This document shows, piece after piece, positions 41,572 to 52,966 of a stretch of DNA of 63,957 nt (the first letter of the stretch is position 1; every line of letters begins with the position of its first letter). A program made the translations under genes and the position numbers. Origin of the DNA: Acidilobaceae archaeon (GTDB lineage: Archaea; Thermoproteota; Thermoprotei_A; Sulfolobales; Acidilobaceae). The notes beneath the pieces were generated by a model that saw only the letters and a list, made by a program, of their open reading frames with translations, ran no database searches and was not told where the DNA came from. The stretch lies in assembly GCA_027051095.1 (NCBI GenBank), contig JALUAM010000021.1, forward strand, positions 1-63,957, in the 5' to 3' direction.

Positions 41572-42106
41572 CCGCCACCCTTAAAGCCTCGCCTACAGCT
41601 TCAACGGCCTCGTCGAGGCTCATGAGGAAGAGTCCTGGAGGTAGCTTAGATGTGACCCTCTTCGACTTAGCGAATGGGGTTCTCCTGCCAATCTTCAACT
41701 TGGCTTTACCATCGGCAGTAACCTCCACCTCAACGTACCGGCCCTCAACGACGCCGTAACCCACAACCCTTTCATCGCTCTTCTCCAGCTTAAAGCCCCT
41801 CGACAATAGGTGCTTAGCGGAGTCTGCTAGGCTCATGTTGAGCCTGCAGGTCACCTTGACTTCTATGCCTGAGGCGGCCAGCAGATCCTTAGCTGCTTGC
41901 GAAAGTTCTCTAAGCGCCTGACCTGAAAGGTTGGCTCTCACAACCCTATTCTCCTCGTCAACGTCTAGCACGACGCCCCCTAGCGACTCAACAAGCCTCA
42001 TAGCCCTGGTAATAAGCCTATCAGGCCTGACGTAAAGGGCCGCCACTGCGTATACGGAGCAGCCCAAAAGGCGGCGGTCATCCGGGGATAACGTCATCAC
42101 AGGCAC
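41555..42106 (-). CDS. Uncharacterised protein upstream of mgtC-like gene
   Basis: A 183-residue soluble protein I do not recognise. It looks like two small alpha/beta modules: an N-terminal strand-helix region ending near residue 85 and a second part with VEGRYVEVEVTADGKAKLKIG, a beta hairpin. It starts at GTG 42106, with a TATA-like gatataaac on the minus strand around 42123-42131. Its overlap with the MgtC/DUF4010 gene suggests a linked function. Confidence 0.6.
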   Translation of the reverse strand: MPVMTLSPDDRRLLGCSVYAVAALYVRPDRLITRAMRLVESLGGVVLDVDEENRVVRANLSGQALRELSQAAKDLLAASGIEVKVTCRLNMSLADSAKHLLSRGFKLEKSDERVVGYGVVEGRYVEVEVTADGKAKLKIGRRTPFAKSKRVTSKLPPGLFLMSLDEAVEAVGEALRVAGAVFG

Positions 42107-42306
42107 CCTCAGCCTACCTCGTTTATATCATCCCAGGCCGCCGCGCACCCAGAATTACTATATTGTTAAGGGAGGGGGAAGTATAAGGCTGGGGGAGGGA
42201 GGAAAAGTAGCCCCTCGGCAACACAGGCCCACTTCACAGCCCGTGGGGGCTCAGCGTGCGAGCTCTCCTCACTGGGGCCCCGTTTGCACACGCTCGCATC
42301 CCAGTA

Positions 42307-42395
42307 TGGCGCCGGGGGCGGGATTCGAACCCGCGCGCCCCTTGCGGGGCAACGGGTCTCAAGCCCGCCGCCTTGGGCCGCTCGGCCACCCCGGC
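42307..42395 (-). tRNA. tRNA-Ser (anticodon TGA), CCA encoded
   Basis: Read on the minus strand from 42395, the acceptor GCCGGGG pairs with CCCCGGC at the 3' end, followed by discriminator G and encoded CCA (42307-42309). The anticodon stem GCGGG/CCCGT closes loop CTTGAGA with anticodon TGA. A long variable arm (GCCCC/GGGGC with CAA-type loop) makes it a type II tRNA, as expected for serine. No intron. Confidence 0.95.
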
Positions 42396-42448
42396 ACCGT
42401 ATAGTAAAGCGGAGTCTGGGGCTGTTAAGGTCGCTGGGGCGGCTCGGG

Positions 42449-43198
42449 GTGGGCGGCCTGGAGGAGGGCCTCAGGAGGGCGGCTAGGCTGATAGAGGAGT
42501 CCAGCTACCTTGTGGCTTTTACCGGCGCCGGCATAAGCGCTGAAAGCGGGATACCCACGTTTAGGGGAGCCGGAGGCCTCTGGAAAAAGTATAGGCCCGA
42601 GGACCTTGCAACCCCCGAGGCTTTCGCCAGAAACCCCCGGCTCGTGTGGAGCTGGTATAAATGGAGGATGAACATAGTATTCAGCGCTAAGCCTAACCCG
42701 GCTCATAGGCTGCTAGCGGTGCTAGAGGAGAGGGGCGTTCTCAAGGCTGTTATAACCCAGAACGTGGATAACCTGCACAGGGCTGCGGGCAGCAAGAGGG
42801 TCATAGAGCTGCATGGCAGCATAAGGAGGGTGAGGTGCATAGCCTGCGGGTTCAAGGAGGAGCTTAGAGAGCCCCCCTCTGAGGACCTCCCCAAGTGTCC
42901 CTCCTGCGGCTCACTCCTGAGACCAGACGTGGTATGGTTTGGCGAGCCCCTGCCCGGCGAGGCCCTTGAAGAGGCGTTCAGAGAGGCGTCTAGATGCGAC
43001 GTCATGCTAGTAGTCGGCACGAGCGGCGTGGTGGAGCCTGCAGCATCGATACCAGTATATGCCAAGGCCGGCGGAGCAGCGCTGATCAACGTGAACCCGG
43101 AGCCAAACGCCTACACGGGGATTGCCGATGTGGAGTTAAGGATGAAGGCTGTAGAGTTTGCATTAAAAATCTCTAGGCTCCTGGGAATAGAAGTATAG
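42449..43198 (+). CDS. Sir2 family NAD-dependent protein deacylase
   Basis: A 249-residue sirtuin. NAD-binding motif [17 protein letters not shown] lies at residues 24-40, then [12 protein letters not shown] and ELHG with the catalytic His, and a structural zinc site (CIAC...CPSC). The core [10 protein letters not shown] and GTSGVVEPA are kept. In Crenarchaea Sir2 deacetylates Alba. The frame stays open upstream across the tRNA-Ser gene, but GTG 42449 places the start right before the first helix and avoids the tRNA. A TATA-like gtatagtaaa (42397-42406) lies upstream. Confidence 0.93.
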   Translation: MGGLEEGLRRAARLIEESSYLVAFTGAGISAESGIPTFRGAGGLWKKYRPEDLATPEAFARNPRLVWSWYKWRMNIVFSAKPNPAHRLLAVLEERGVLKAVITQNVDNLHRAAGSKRVIELHGSIRRVRCIACGFKEELREPPSEDLPKCPSCGSLLRPDVVWFGEPLPGEALEEAFREASRCDVMLVVGTSGVVEPAASIPVYAKAGGAALINVNPEPNAYTGIADVELRMKAVEFALKISRLLGIEV

Positions 43199-43227
43199 CA
43201 GGGTAGCGGCTGCTAAGGGCTAGAGCA

Positions 43228-45550
<2,323 letters not shown>

Positions 45551-45587
45551 ATAAGGGTTTAGGTTTGGGATTTAGACAAGCATCGCG

Positions 45588-46031
45588 CTATCCCCTTCTG
45601 AGGGCCCTGTAGCAGCTTCTGCAACGACTATGACGCGAGCCCTCTAAATCTAGCCATGGGAGGGACAAGTAGATCCAGCCCTCCCTGTGCATGGTAAGGT
45701 ATGCAGTGCCCTCTCCGCTTACGTCCAAGCCTTCTACGCAGATCGTCAGGGTTACGTCAAGGGGCGGCTCTAGTTCTATGCAAGGCCCTGCGGCGCTGGC
45801 TGGCAGCTTTACTCCGCCCCGGGGCGAGGCTAGGGCGCCGAGTACAGTGTGCTTCAAAGGTTCAAAGGGGAGGTCTAGGTGCGTGAATCTAGCTCCCATG
45901 CACCCCTTAGGGTGGATGTACCCTTCGACTAGTACCAGCTCGAGGGTCGACGAGTCTCTCACAGCTACTCTTACAGGTTTCTTGCACGGTGCCGCTTTAA
46001 GCCACCTCGAAGGCTTCCGGCGCCCCGACAC
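45588..46031 (-). CDS. Uncharacterised basic protein with C-terminal Cys pair
   Basis: A 147-residue protein with a basic N-terminus, a beta-rich middle (LELVLVEGYIHPKG, LDVTLTICVEGLDV) and a Cys-Arg-Ser-Cys near the C-terminus that, with earlier cysteines, might bind zinc. I do not recognise a family. It starts at GTG 46031; the AT-rich promoter-like stretch at 46036-46045 is very close, so the start may lie further in. It is upstream of cdc48 on the same strand. Confidence 0.5.
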   Translation of the reverse strand: MSGRRKPSRWLKAAPCKKPVRVAVRDSSTLELVLVEGYIHPKGCMGARFTHLDLPFEPLKHTVLGALASPRGGVKLPASAAGPCIELEPPLDVTLTICVEGLDVSGEGTAYLTMHREGWIYLSLPWLDLEGSRHSRCRSCYRALRRG

Positions 46032-46054
46032 TCTAATATTTTTAAGCCCTGTTT

Positions 46055-46069
46055 GACGCTTGAAGCGTC
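46055..46069. promoter_or_regulatory. 15-bp palindrome upstream of the gene at 45588-46031
   Basis: GACGCTT-G-AAGCGTC is a perfect palindrome with a single central base, adjoining the AT-rich stretch ctctaatatttttaag (46031-46046). Its position upstream of the minus-strand gene suggests a regulator site. Confidence 0.4.
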
Positions 46070-46115
46070 AACTTCAGCCCCCATCTCTTGAACATCTTGC
46101 GAGGTGTGGAGTCGA

Positions 46116-46190
46116 GGGCTGGGCCTCGAGCCCCGCGCGGACGCCTCATGAGGTTGTCGGCCCTGCATAGCGTCTTCACAGGCCCAGCCC
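46116..46190. ncRNA. Segment bounded by a perfect 10-bp inverted repeat, possible structured RNA
   Basis: GGGCTGGGCC (46116-46125) and GGCCCAGCCC (46181-46190) enclose 55 nt. An inner stem GACGC (46140-46144) / GCGTC (46170-46174) and a palindrome CCTCATGAGG (46144-46153) add structure. It lies between divergent genes and upstream of the ribH promoter, so it is not part of either leader. A weak TATA-like ttatagc (46204-46210) on the minus strand is slightly too close to be convincing. Confidence 0.35.
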
Positions 46191-46208
46191 GGCCCGTCTT
46201 AATGTTAT

Positions 46209-46227
46209 AGCTTTACGTTGAAAGTAA
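46209..46227 (+). promoter_or_regulatory. Inverted repeat in the ribH upstream region
   Basis: CTTTAC and GTAAAG form a perfect 6-bp inverted repeat with a 7-bp spacer, next to a TATA-like gttatagc. It lies about 65 bp upstream of the ribH GTG (46291) and may be a regulator site for the riboflavin genes. Confidence 0.35.
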
Positions 46228-46290
46228 AGTTTCCGGGGATTAGAGGGTTCTTGTTATAAGCCTTGCGCAGTTTAGGGCTTAAGTATTCGG

Positions 46291-46758
46291 GTGTATCCGG
46301 TGGATGGAGAGAATACTCGTGTAAGGCTTGCAATAGTTGTCAGCGAGTTTAACTTCGACGTGACTAGGATTATGGAGGAAAAGGCGATAGACCATGCTAA
46401 GTTCCTGGGAGCTGAGGTAGTGCTGGTTGTCAGGGTGCCCGGCTCATTTGATAGTCCCATGGCGGTGAAGGAGGTCCTAGCTAGGGACGATGTTGACGCG
46501 GTGGCCGTTGTGGGGGCGGTTATTAAGGGGGAGACCGGCCATGACGAGGTTGTAGCGCACCAGGCTGCGAGGAAGCTCCTGGACCTAGCAGTAGAGTATG
46601 GGAAGCCCGTGGGGCTCGGCATCATAGGCCCGGGGGCTTCCAGGCTCCAGGCTCTTGAGAGGGCGGAGGAGTATGCCAGGAGGGCTGTAGAGGCCGCTGT
46701 TAAGATGGCGCGTAGGCTTAGAAGGGTTAGGGCCGGGGAGAAGGGCCTGATAACCTAG
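46291..46758 (+). CDS. ribH: 6,7-dimethyl-8-ribityllumazine synthase
   Basis: A 155-residue lumazine synthase. The substrate-binding Phe/Asn region ([10 protein letters not shown]), [10 protein letters not shown] and the phosphate/proton site [15 protein letters not shown] are all present. It condenses the ribityl-aminouracil with dihydroxybutanone phosphate in the penultimate step of riboflavin synthesis, as a 60-mer or pentamer. It starts at GTG 46291. Followed after 20 bp by GTP cyclohydrolase III, which starts the same pathway. Confidence 0.95.
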   Translation: MYPVDGENTRVRLAIVVSEFNFDVTRIMEEKAIDHAKFLGAEVVLVVRVPGSFDSPMAVKEVLARDDVDAVAVVGAVIKGETGHDEVVAHQAARKLLDLAVEYGKPVGLGIIGPGASRLQALERAEEYARRAVEAAVKMARRLRRVRAGEKGLIT

Positions 46759-46778
46759 GCGCAGCCGCTCTCAAAGGG

Positions 46779-47540
46779 GTGCATGTGGTGGATGGAAGGG
46801 TAAGGGTCGCGGTCATAGAGCAGGTGGGCTATCGAGAGTGGACTGAGTCTCTGGGTAGCGACAGGGAATGGTACATCCAGATGGTGCAGAGCAGGGTCTA
46901 TAGGGCCGGGCAGGAGGCGGCTACAAGGGTAGGAGGCTTTCTTCTCCCCTTAAGGTTCGATATAATGCTGTTGATAGCGTCCAGGCTGAGTAGCAAGGAG
47001 GTGGATATAGTCCACAGCGCCGTGGAAAGGGCTTCAACTGTGAGAGTGCGAACTGCCAGTAGCTGCGGGGACACCCCGCTCGAGGCCGCTGACAGGGCTT
47101 GGAGGCTCCTGATGGACGTGAGGCCGGGCCAGATGACCTTCGAGCCATGCGATGGGGACGAGCTGGTCGCAGTCGCCCATATAGACGTCAATAATATAAC
47201 TAGGCTTACCAGGAAGCTGGGGCCCCTGAGGACCTATTACATGGTGTTGGACACTATAAACAGGGTTAGGTCCGTGGCTGAGGACCTGGGAGCCGTGGTG
47301 CAGTATCTGGGCGGGGACAACCTGCTCGCTATACTGCCTCCTACGGGCAGCGTTGAAACAGTCGCGCGCAAGCTAGTCGAGGGGCCCGGCGACCTGAAGG
47401 CAGGCGTGGGCGTAGCTGGCAGGGCTAGGGATAGCCTGGCGCTCGCCGCTAAGGCCCTGCACCTTATAAGGCTTGGAAAGGCTAAGGGACCCGTGCTAGC
47501 GCTGTACGAGGCCGAGGTCCTAGGGGGTGATCGAAGCTAA
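46779..47540 (+). CDS. arfA: GTP cyclohydrolase III
   Basis: A 253-residue GTP cyclohydrolase III. The fold is a pair of cyclase-like palm domains; visible motifs are AHIDVNNITRLTRKLGP (metal-binding Asp) and VQYLGGDNLLAILP. It opens GTP to formylaminopyrimidine ribosyl phosphate, the first archaeal step of riboflavin and F420 chromophore synthesis. It starts at GTG 46779 and is in an operon with ribH. The third gene, at 47577, may be co-transcribed. Confidence 0.92.
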   Translation: MHVVDGRVRVAVIEQVGYREWTESLGSDREWYIQMVQSRVYRAGQEAATRVGGFLLPLRFDIMLLIASRLSSKEVDIVHSAVERASTVRVRTASSCGDTPLEAADRAWRLLMDVRPGQMTFEPCDGDELVAVAHIDVNNITRLTRKLGPLRTYYMVLDTINRVRSVAEDLGAVVQYLGGDNLLAILPPTGSVETVARKLVEGPGDLKAGVGVAGRARDSLALAAKALHLIRLGKAKGPVLALYEAEVLGGDRS

Positions 47541-47576
47541 TCTACCCTGAGCCGCAGGGTATTACCGTGGGGGGCT

Positions 47577-48323
47577 ATGAGCGAGGAGTGGGTATACGTT
47601 AAGGTCAGGCTCAGGAGGAGCGACTACGAAGCCCTGAAGGCCAGGGCGAGGGCCCTCGGCTTCCAGTCAGTGGCGGATTACATAGCAGAGACGGCTTTGC
47701 GTAGCCTGGCAGTGGAGTCGGCTCAGCCTCAGGCGGTGTTAGATTCTAAGAGGGTATCCGATGAGATCTCCAGGAGGCTGGAGAGGATTGTGGTAGACCT
47801 AATCAACCCCTTCACGGCGAAGATAGACGAGATGAATAGGAGGCTCGCGGAGGTTATAGAGATGATAGAGGCGCTCAGGGCGCCTGAAGCCGAGGAGAGA
47901 GTGGAGCGGGTGGAGCGTGTCGAGAGGGGGGAGAGGAGGCCGCAGGCAAGGTTCCAGCCAAGGCAGGAGGCGAGGGAGAGGGGAGGCTTCGACGCCCTCT
48001 CTAGGCTTAAGGAGGAGGGCGTGCTGTTCGGCGAGGAGGCCACGTGGATAAAGAACCCAGACCGTTTCTTCGCTTACCTCGAGAAGAAGGGCGCGGTGGT
48101 GATCGACCTGGCCGGCGAGAAGGTCGCTGTAGACCCGGAGTTCTGGGACAGGTTCAGCGAGCTTGTTGAGTCCCTCGAGATCTCTGACGCCGAGGAGGCC
48201 TCGGAGGTTGTAGCCGAGAAGCTGGGCCAGAGGGCGGCTAAGCTGTTCAAGAAGATGGTGGCTTCGGGCGTGCTCACCTACGATGAGGACCGTAGGACCT
48301 GGACGATCCTGCTACCGCCCTAG
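47577..48323 (+). CDS. Protein with ribbon-helix-helix-like N-terminus and charged linker
   Basis: A 248-residue protein. Residues 5-45 (VYVKVRLRRSDYEALKARARALGFQSVADYIAETALRSL) look like a ribbon-helix-helix DNA-binding domain. A coiled-coil-like middle and a low-complexity Glu/Arg/Val stretch (EERVERVERVERGERR) follow, then a folded C-terminal half of about 100 residues that I do not recognise. It lies 36 bp after GTP cyclohydrolase III, so it might regulate riboflavin genes, but this is inference. ATG start. Confidence 0.6.
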   Translation: MSEEWVYVKVRLRRSDYEALKARARALGFQSVADYIAETALRSLAVESAQPQAVLDSKRVSDEISRRLERIVVDLINPFTAKIDEMNRRLAEVIEMIEALRAPEAEERVERVERVERGERRPQARFQPRQEARERGGFDALSRLKEEGVLFGEEATWIKNPDRFFAYLEKKGAVVIDLAGEKVAVDPEFWDRFSELVESLEISDAEEASEVVAEKLGQRAAKLFKKMVASGVLTYDEDRRTWTILLPP

Positions 48324-48748
48324 ACTAGCTCGTCCTTGAGCAATAGGACTGTGAGCGCGAACGACGCTAGGTGTATGTGGATTGAGGGCATGAGCAGCAT
48401 TCCCCCCTCTTCAACCGTGAGAAGCGGTATGCTGAGGGGCGACGGCACGGCTGGGACGGCAGCTATCGCCACCACGCCGTATATCGTGTAACTTATCATC
48501 AGCAGGCCCAGCTTGAGCAGTAGGGTCCTGAACAGGATGCTCCGAGCCCTCTTGTAGTCGGGTAGCATCTTCTTAGCCCTTCTTGCAGCCCTCTTGCTTG
48601 TCCTAGCCTCCTCCTCAAGGCTCCTATAGACCCTCGCGACCTCGAGGGCCCACAGCACACGCTCCTTAGGCACGAGGCTCCGGTATATTATCATTGACGT
48701 GTATACTGCTAGGACCCCCGATAATACCGGCATGAACTCGACGGGCAT
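48320..48748 (-). CDS. DUF106 membrane protein (EMC3/TMCO1/Oxa1 superfamily)
   Basis: A 142-residue protein with an N-terminal span, a basic cytoplasmic coiled coil (EEARTSKRAARRAKKM), and two further hydrophobic segments. This three-span layout is that of archaeal DUF106 proteins, relatives of YidC/Oxa1 membrane insertases. Its place right after adk and secY is the usual archaeal order and supports a role in membrane protein insertion. ATG 48748. Its stop overlaps that of the convergent RHH-like gene. Confidence 0.85.
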   Translation of the reverse strand: MPVEFMPVLSGVLAVYTSMIIYRSLVPKERVLWALEVARVYRSLEEEARTSKRAARRAKKMLPDYKRARSILFRTLLLKLGLLMISYTIYGVVAIAAVPAVPSPLSIPLLTVEEGGMLLMPSIHIHLASFALTVLLLKDELV

Positions 48749-48760
48749 AGGGTTGACGCC

Positions 48761-50742
<1,982 letters not shown>

Positions 50743-50840
50743 ACCCGGGCACCCGCGCTACTCCAAACCCCCGGTGAGACGTGCTCTAAAGTCTTAAGGA
50801 ATCTCTCTACTCTACTCTAGCTGGGAGGAATGAAGGGGTA

Positions 50841-51761
50841 ATGCAGGAAGGTTTCAGGGTAGGGCCTAGTAGGTACCGGGAGGTGCACGACTACATAGTC
50901 TCCATATCGAGAGCTATAAGGGACTACCTATTAACGCAGGTGGGTCGGGTTGAGAACCTGTCTAGGGATAAGGCGCTGGACGTAGCCGAGAACGTGGAGA
51001 AAGCGCTTATAATAGCTGATAGGACGGGAGGGCGTGGCCTTGCATTCGCTGAGAACATTGCAACGTTGTATAGGATCGCGATTATTAGTGCTGCAGAGGA
51101 AAAGGAGAGGGTCGATTTTAAGAGGCTCCTCTCCTCTATACACGAAGTCATAGAGGGCTACGTAGCAGCTACCTATAAAGAGTTGGCGTCTGTCTGCGAG
51201 CAGCTATCTGGCAGGCTGGCCCTCTACCTCGACTATCGGGTGGGCAAGGAGTGCATACGGCTTAGGAAGGGCAGGGACGTTGTAGTCATAGATGACAGGC
51301 CGTTCTCCATGATCAGGAGAGCAGCGGCTGAGGAGGGCAAGGTCACGGTTTACCCTTACATAGCTGCCTCACAGGTCCTAGACGAGTCCGATTACTTGCT
51401 GATAGAGCTTCTATCGCTCTCATCGCGCTATGGCATAGCCAAGAGCGGGGCTCGACCGTTGATAAGTGTGCTAGGCGATACTAGGGCTAGGCTGGTAATA
51501 GTAGTGCCCGGGGTTTCCGTTAGAAGCATAATGAGTTATTACTCGCCTAAAGCGTTACCAAGGTACCAGATCATGCTTGAGTGGATGGAGCATGTGTACT
51601 TCCCGCTCTACGACGTTGTCGATGTGGAGAACGCCCACATGATTCATACTGAGAGCGTCAAGCTGGATAAGCTCGACATTGCGGGCCTTGAGGGGGTGTG
51701 GAGGAATACTCTTTCCAGGCTGCTAGAGGAGGCTCTCGCAAAGTATGTAAGGAGTGTATAG
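50841..51761 (+). CDS. Uncharacterised protein upstream of the riboflavin genes
   Basis: A 306-residue soluble protein. The first 150 residues look helical (HDYIVSISRAIRDYLLTQV... and IHEVIEGYVAATYKELASVCEQL), and the rest is alpha/beta with a strand-rich VVVIDDRPFSMIRRAAAEEGKVTVYPYIAASQ. I recognise no family or active-site motif. ATG 50841 has a strong upstream purine-rich site. It is 41 bp before ribB, so it may be part of a riboflavin operon; a missing archaeal pathway step is one possibility. Confidence 0.6.
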   Translation: MQEGFRVGPSRYREVHDYIVSISRAIRDYLLTQVGRVENLSRDKALDVAENVEKALIIADRTGGRGLAFAENIATLYRIAIISAAEEKERVDFKRLLSSIHEVIEGYVAATYKELASVCEQLSGRLALYLDYRVGKECIRLRKGRDVVVIDDRPFSMIRRAAAEEGKVTVYPYIAASQVLDESDYLLIELLSLSSRYGIAKSGARPLISVLGDTRARLVIVVPGVSVRSIMSYYSPKALPRYQIMLEWMEHVYFPLYDVVDVENAHMIHTESVKLDKLDIAGLEGVWRNTLSRLLEEALAKYVRSV

Positions 51762-51802
51762 GCGCTCGGCGTCATAGACGGCTTGATGGGGGTCAAAGAG
51801 GG

Positions 51803-52495
51803 TTGGTCTCTGCGATAGACAAGGCGATCGAGGCTCTGAAGAGCGGAGGCCCAGTGATGATATTTGACAGCAGGGAGCGGGAGGGAGAGGTCGACCTAGT
51901 CTATCCTGCATGGGCTGTCACCTGGAGGGAGATAAAGGATTTAAGGGTCACGGCCGGGGGCCTCATATGCTTCGCAACCCTCTACAGCCTGCTGAGGCCT
52001 ATGGGGGTTAGGTGGGCTAGCGAGATAATCTCGATGGTCCCCGAGCTGAGGCCCCTAGCGTCTAAGAGGCCCAGCTACGGTGACCCCCCCGCGTTCACCA
52101 TCTGGGTTAACCATGTGTCGGTTAGAACTGGAATCAGCGATGAGGATAGGGCTAGGACTGTGAGAGCCCTAGACAGAGTCGTAGAGGCGGCTGCCAACGG
52201 CAGGGTGGAGGAGGCTTCTAGGATGTTCAGAGAAGAGTTCATGTCGCCAGGCCACGTGCCGATCCTAGCGTCTAGAGGCCTTAGGAATAGGAGGGGCCAC
52301 ACGGAGCTGGCCGTCTCGCTAGCCCTGCTAGCAGGATTGAGGCCTAGCATAGTGCTAGCGGAGATGCTAGGAGATAGGTGGAGCTTGGGGCTTGATGAGG
52401 CCAGGAGGATAGCCGAGAAGAGGGGGATACCGCTCGTCACGGGGGACGAAATAGTGGAGGTGTGCTATGGGAGTGAAGTGTGTGGGAGTGGCTGA
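51803..52495 (+). CDS. ribB: 3,4-dihydroxy-2-butanone 4-phosphate synthase
   Basis: A 230-residue DHBP synthase. The acidic metal-binding loop (MIFDSREREGEVDL), TAGGLICFA, the Arg/Thr-containing RTGISDEDRARTVRA, and the late GHVPILASRGLRNRRGHTELAVSLA are present. It converts ribulose 5-phosphate to the four-carbon substrate of RibH. I chose TTG 51803, just before the first helix, over upstream in-frame starts that overlap the preceding gene. Its end overlaps ribC by 29 bp. Confidence 0.92.
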   Translation: MVSAIDKAIEALKSGGPVMIFDSREREGEVDLVYPAWAVTWREIKDLRVTAGGLICFATLYSLLRPMGVRWASEIISMVPELRPLASKRPSYGDPPAFTIWVNHVSVRTGISDEDRARTVRALDRVVEAAANGRVEEASRMFREEFMSPGHVPILASRGLRNRRGHTELAVSLALLAGLRPSIVLAEMLGDRWSLGLDEARRIAEKRGIPLVTGDEIVEVCYGSEVCGSG

Positions 52496-52940
52496 CACGA
52501 CGTTCGCCCGGGTCGACATGGCTAAGTACGTGATAGAGGAGCTGGAGAGGGGACTCCCGGGCTACAAGATCGTGAGGCACACAGTTCCGGGGATCAAGGA
52601 CCTGCCCGGCGCCGCTAAGAGACTCTTAGACATGGGTTGCGAGGCTGTAATAACACTCGGCTGGGTAGGCCCTAAAGACGTGGATAAGCTCAGCTACCTG
52701 GCTGCGAGCGTTGGGCTGATAATGCTGCAGGTGCTCACGGGCCGCATAATAATTGATGTTACGGTGCACGAGGACGAGGCTGAGAGGGAGGAGGAGCTCG
52801 CGTATATAGCTGAGGATAGGGCTAGGAAGCACGCCAGGAATCTAGTAAAAATGTTAAGGGAGGGGCTCCAAGCTCTCACTCCGTGGGCTGGCATGGGGCT
52901 TAGGCAGGGGGGCCCCGACGCTGGGCCCATAAGAGCGTGA
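52467..52940 (+). CDS. ribC: Riboflavin synthase, archaeal (lumazine-synthase-like) type
   Basis: A 157-residue archaeal riboflavin synthase, homologous to lumazine synthase rather than to bacterial RibE. Visible motifs are GVADTTFARVDMAKY, HTVPGIKDLPGAAKRLL, ITLGWVGPKDVDK and the family stretch HEDEAEREEELAYIAEDRARKHARNL. It dismutates two lumazines to riboflavin. ATG 52467 lies inside the end of ribB, indicating coupled translation. Confidence 0.94.
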   Translation: MGVKCVGVADTTFARVDMAKYVIEELERGLPGYKIVRHTVPGIKDLPGAAKRLLDMGCEAVITLGWVGPKDVDKLSYLAASVGLIMLQVLTGRIIIDVTVHEDEAEREEELAYIAEDRARKHARNLVKMLREGLQALTPWAGMGLRQGGPDAGPIRA

Positions 52941-52966
52941 GGGCGCAGCTTTAGAGGCTGGGCGGG

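Noticed and set aside
42284-42448. N-terminal extension of Sir2 upstream of 42449
   Set aside because: The extension would run across the tRNA-Ser gene on the other strand and has no sirtuin-like sequence.
46036-46045. TATA box for the gene at 45588-46031
   Set aside because: It is only about five bases from the annotated GTG, too close for normal initiation; either the start is further downstream or the box serves something else, so it is not listed as that gene's promoter.
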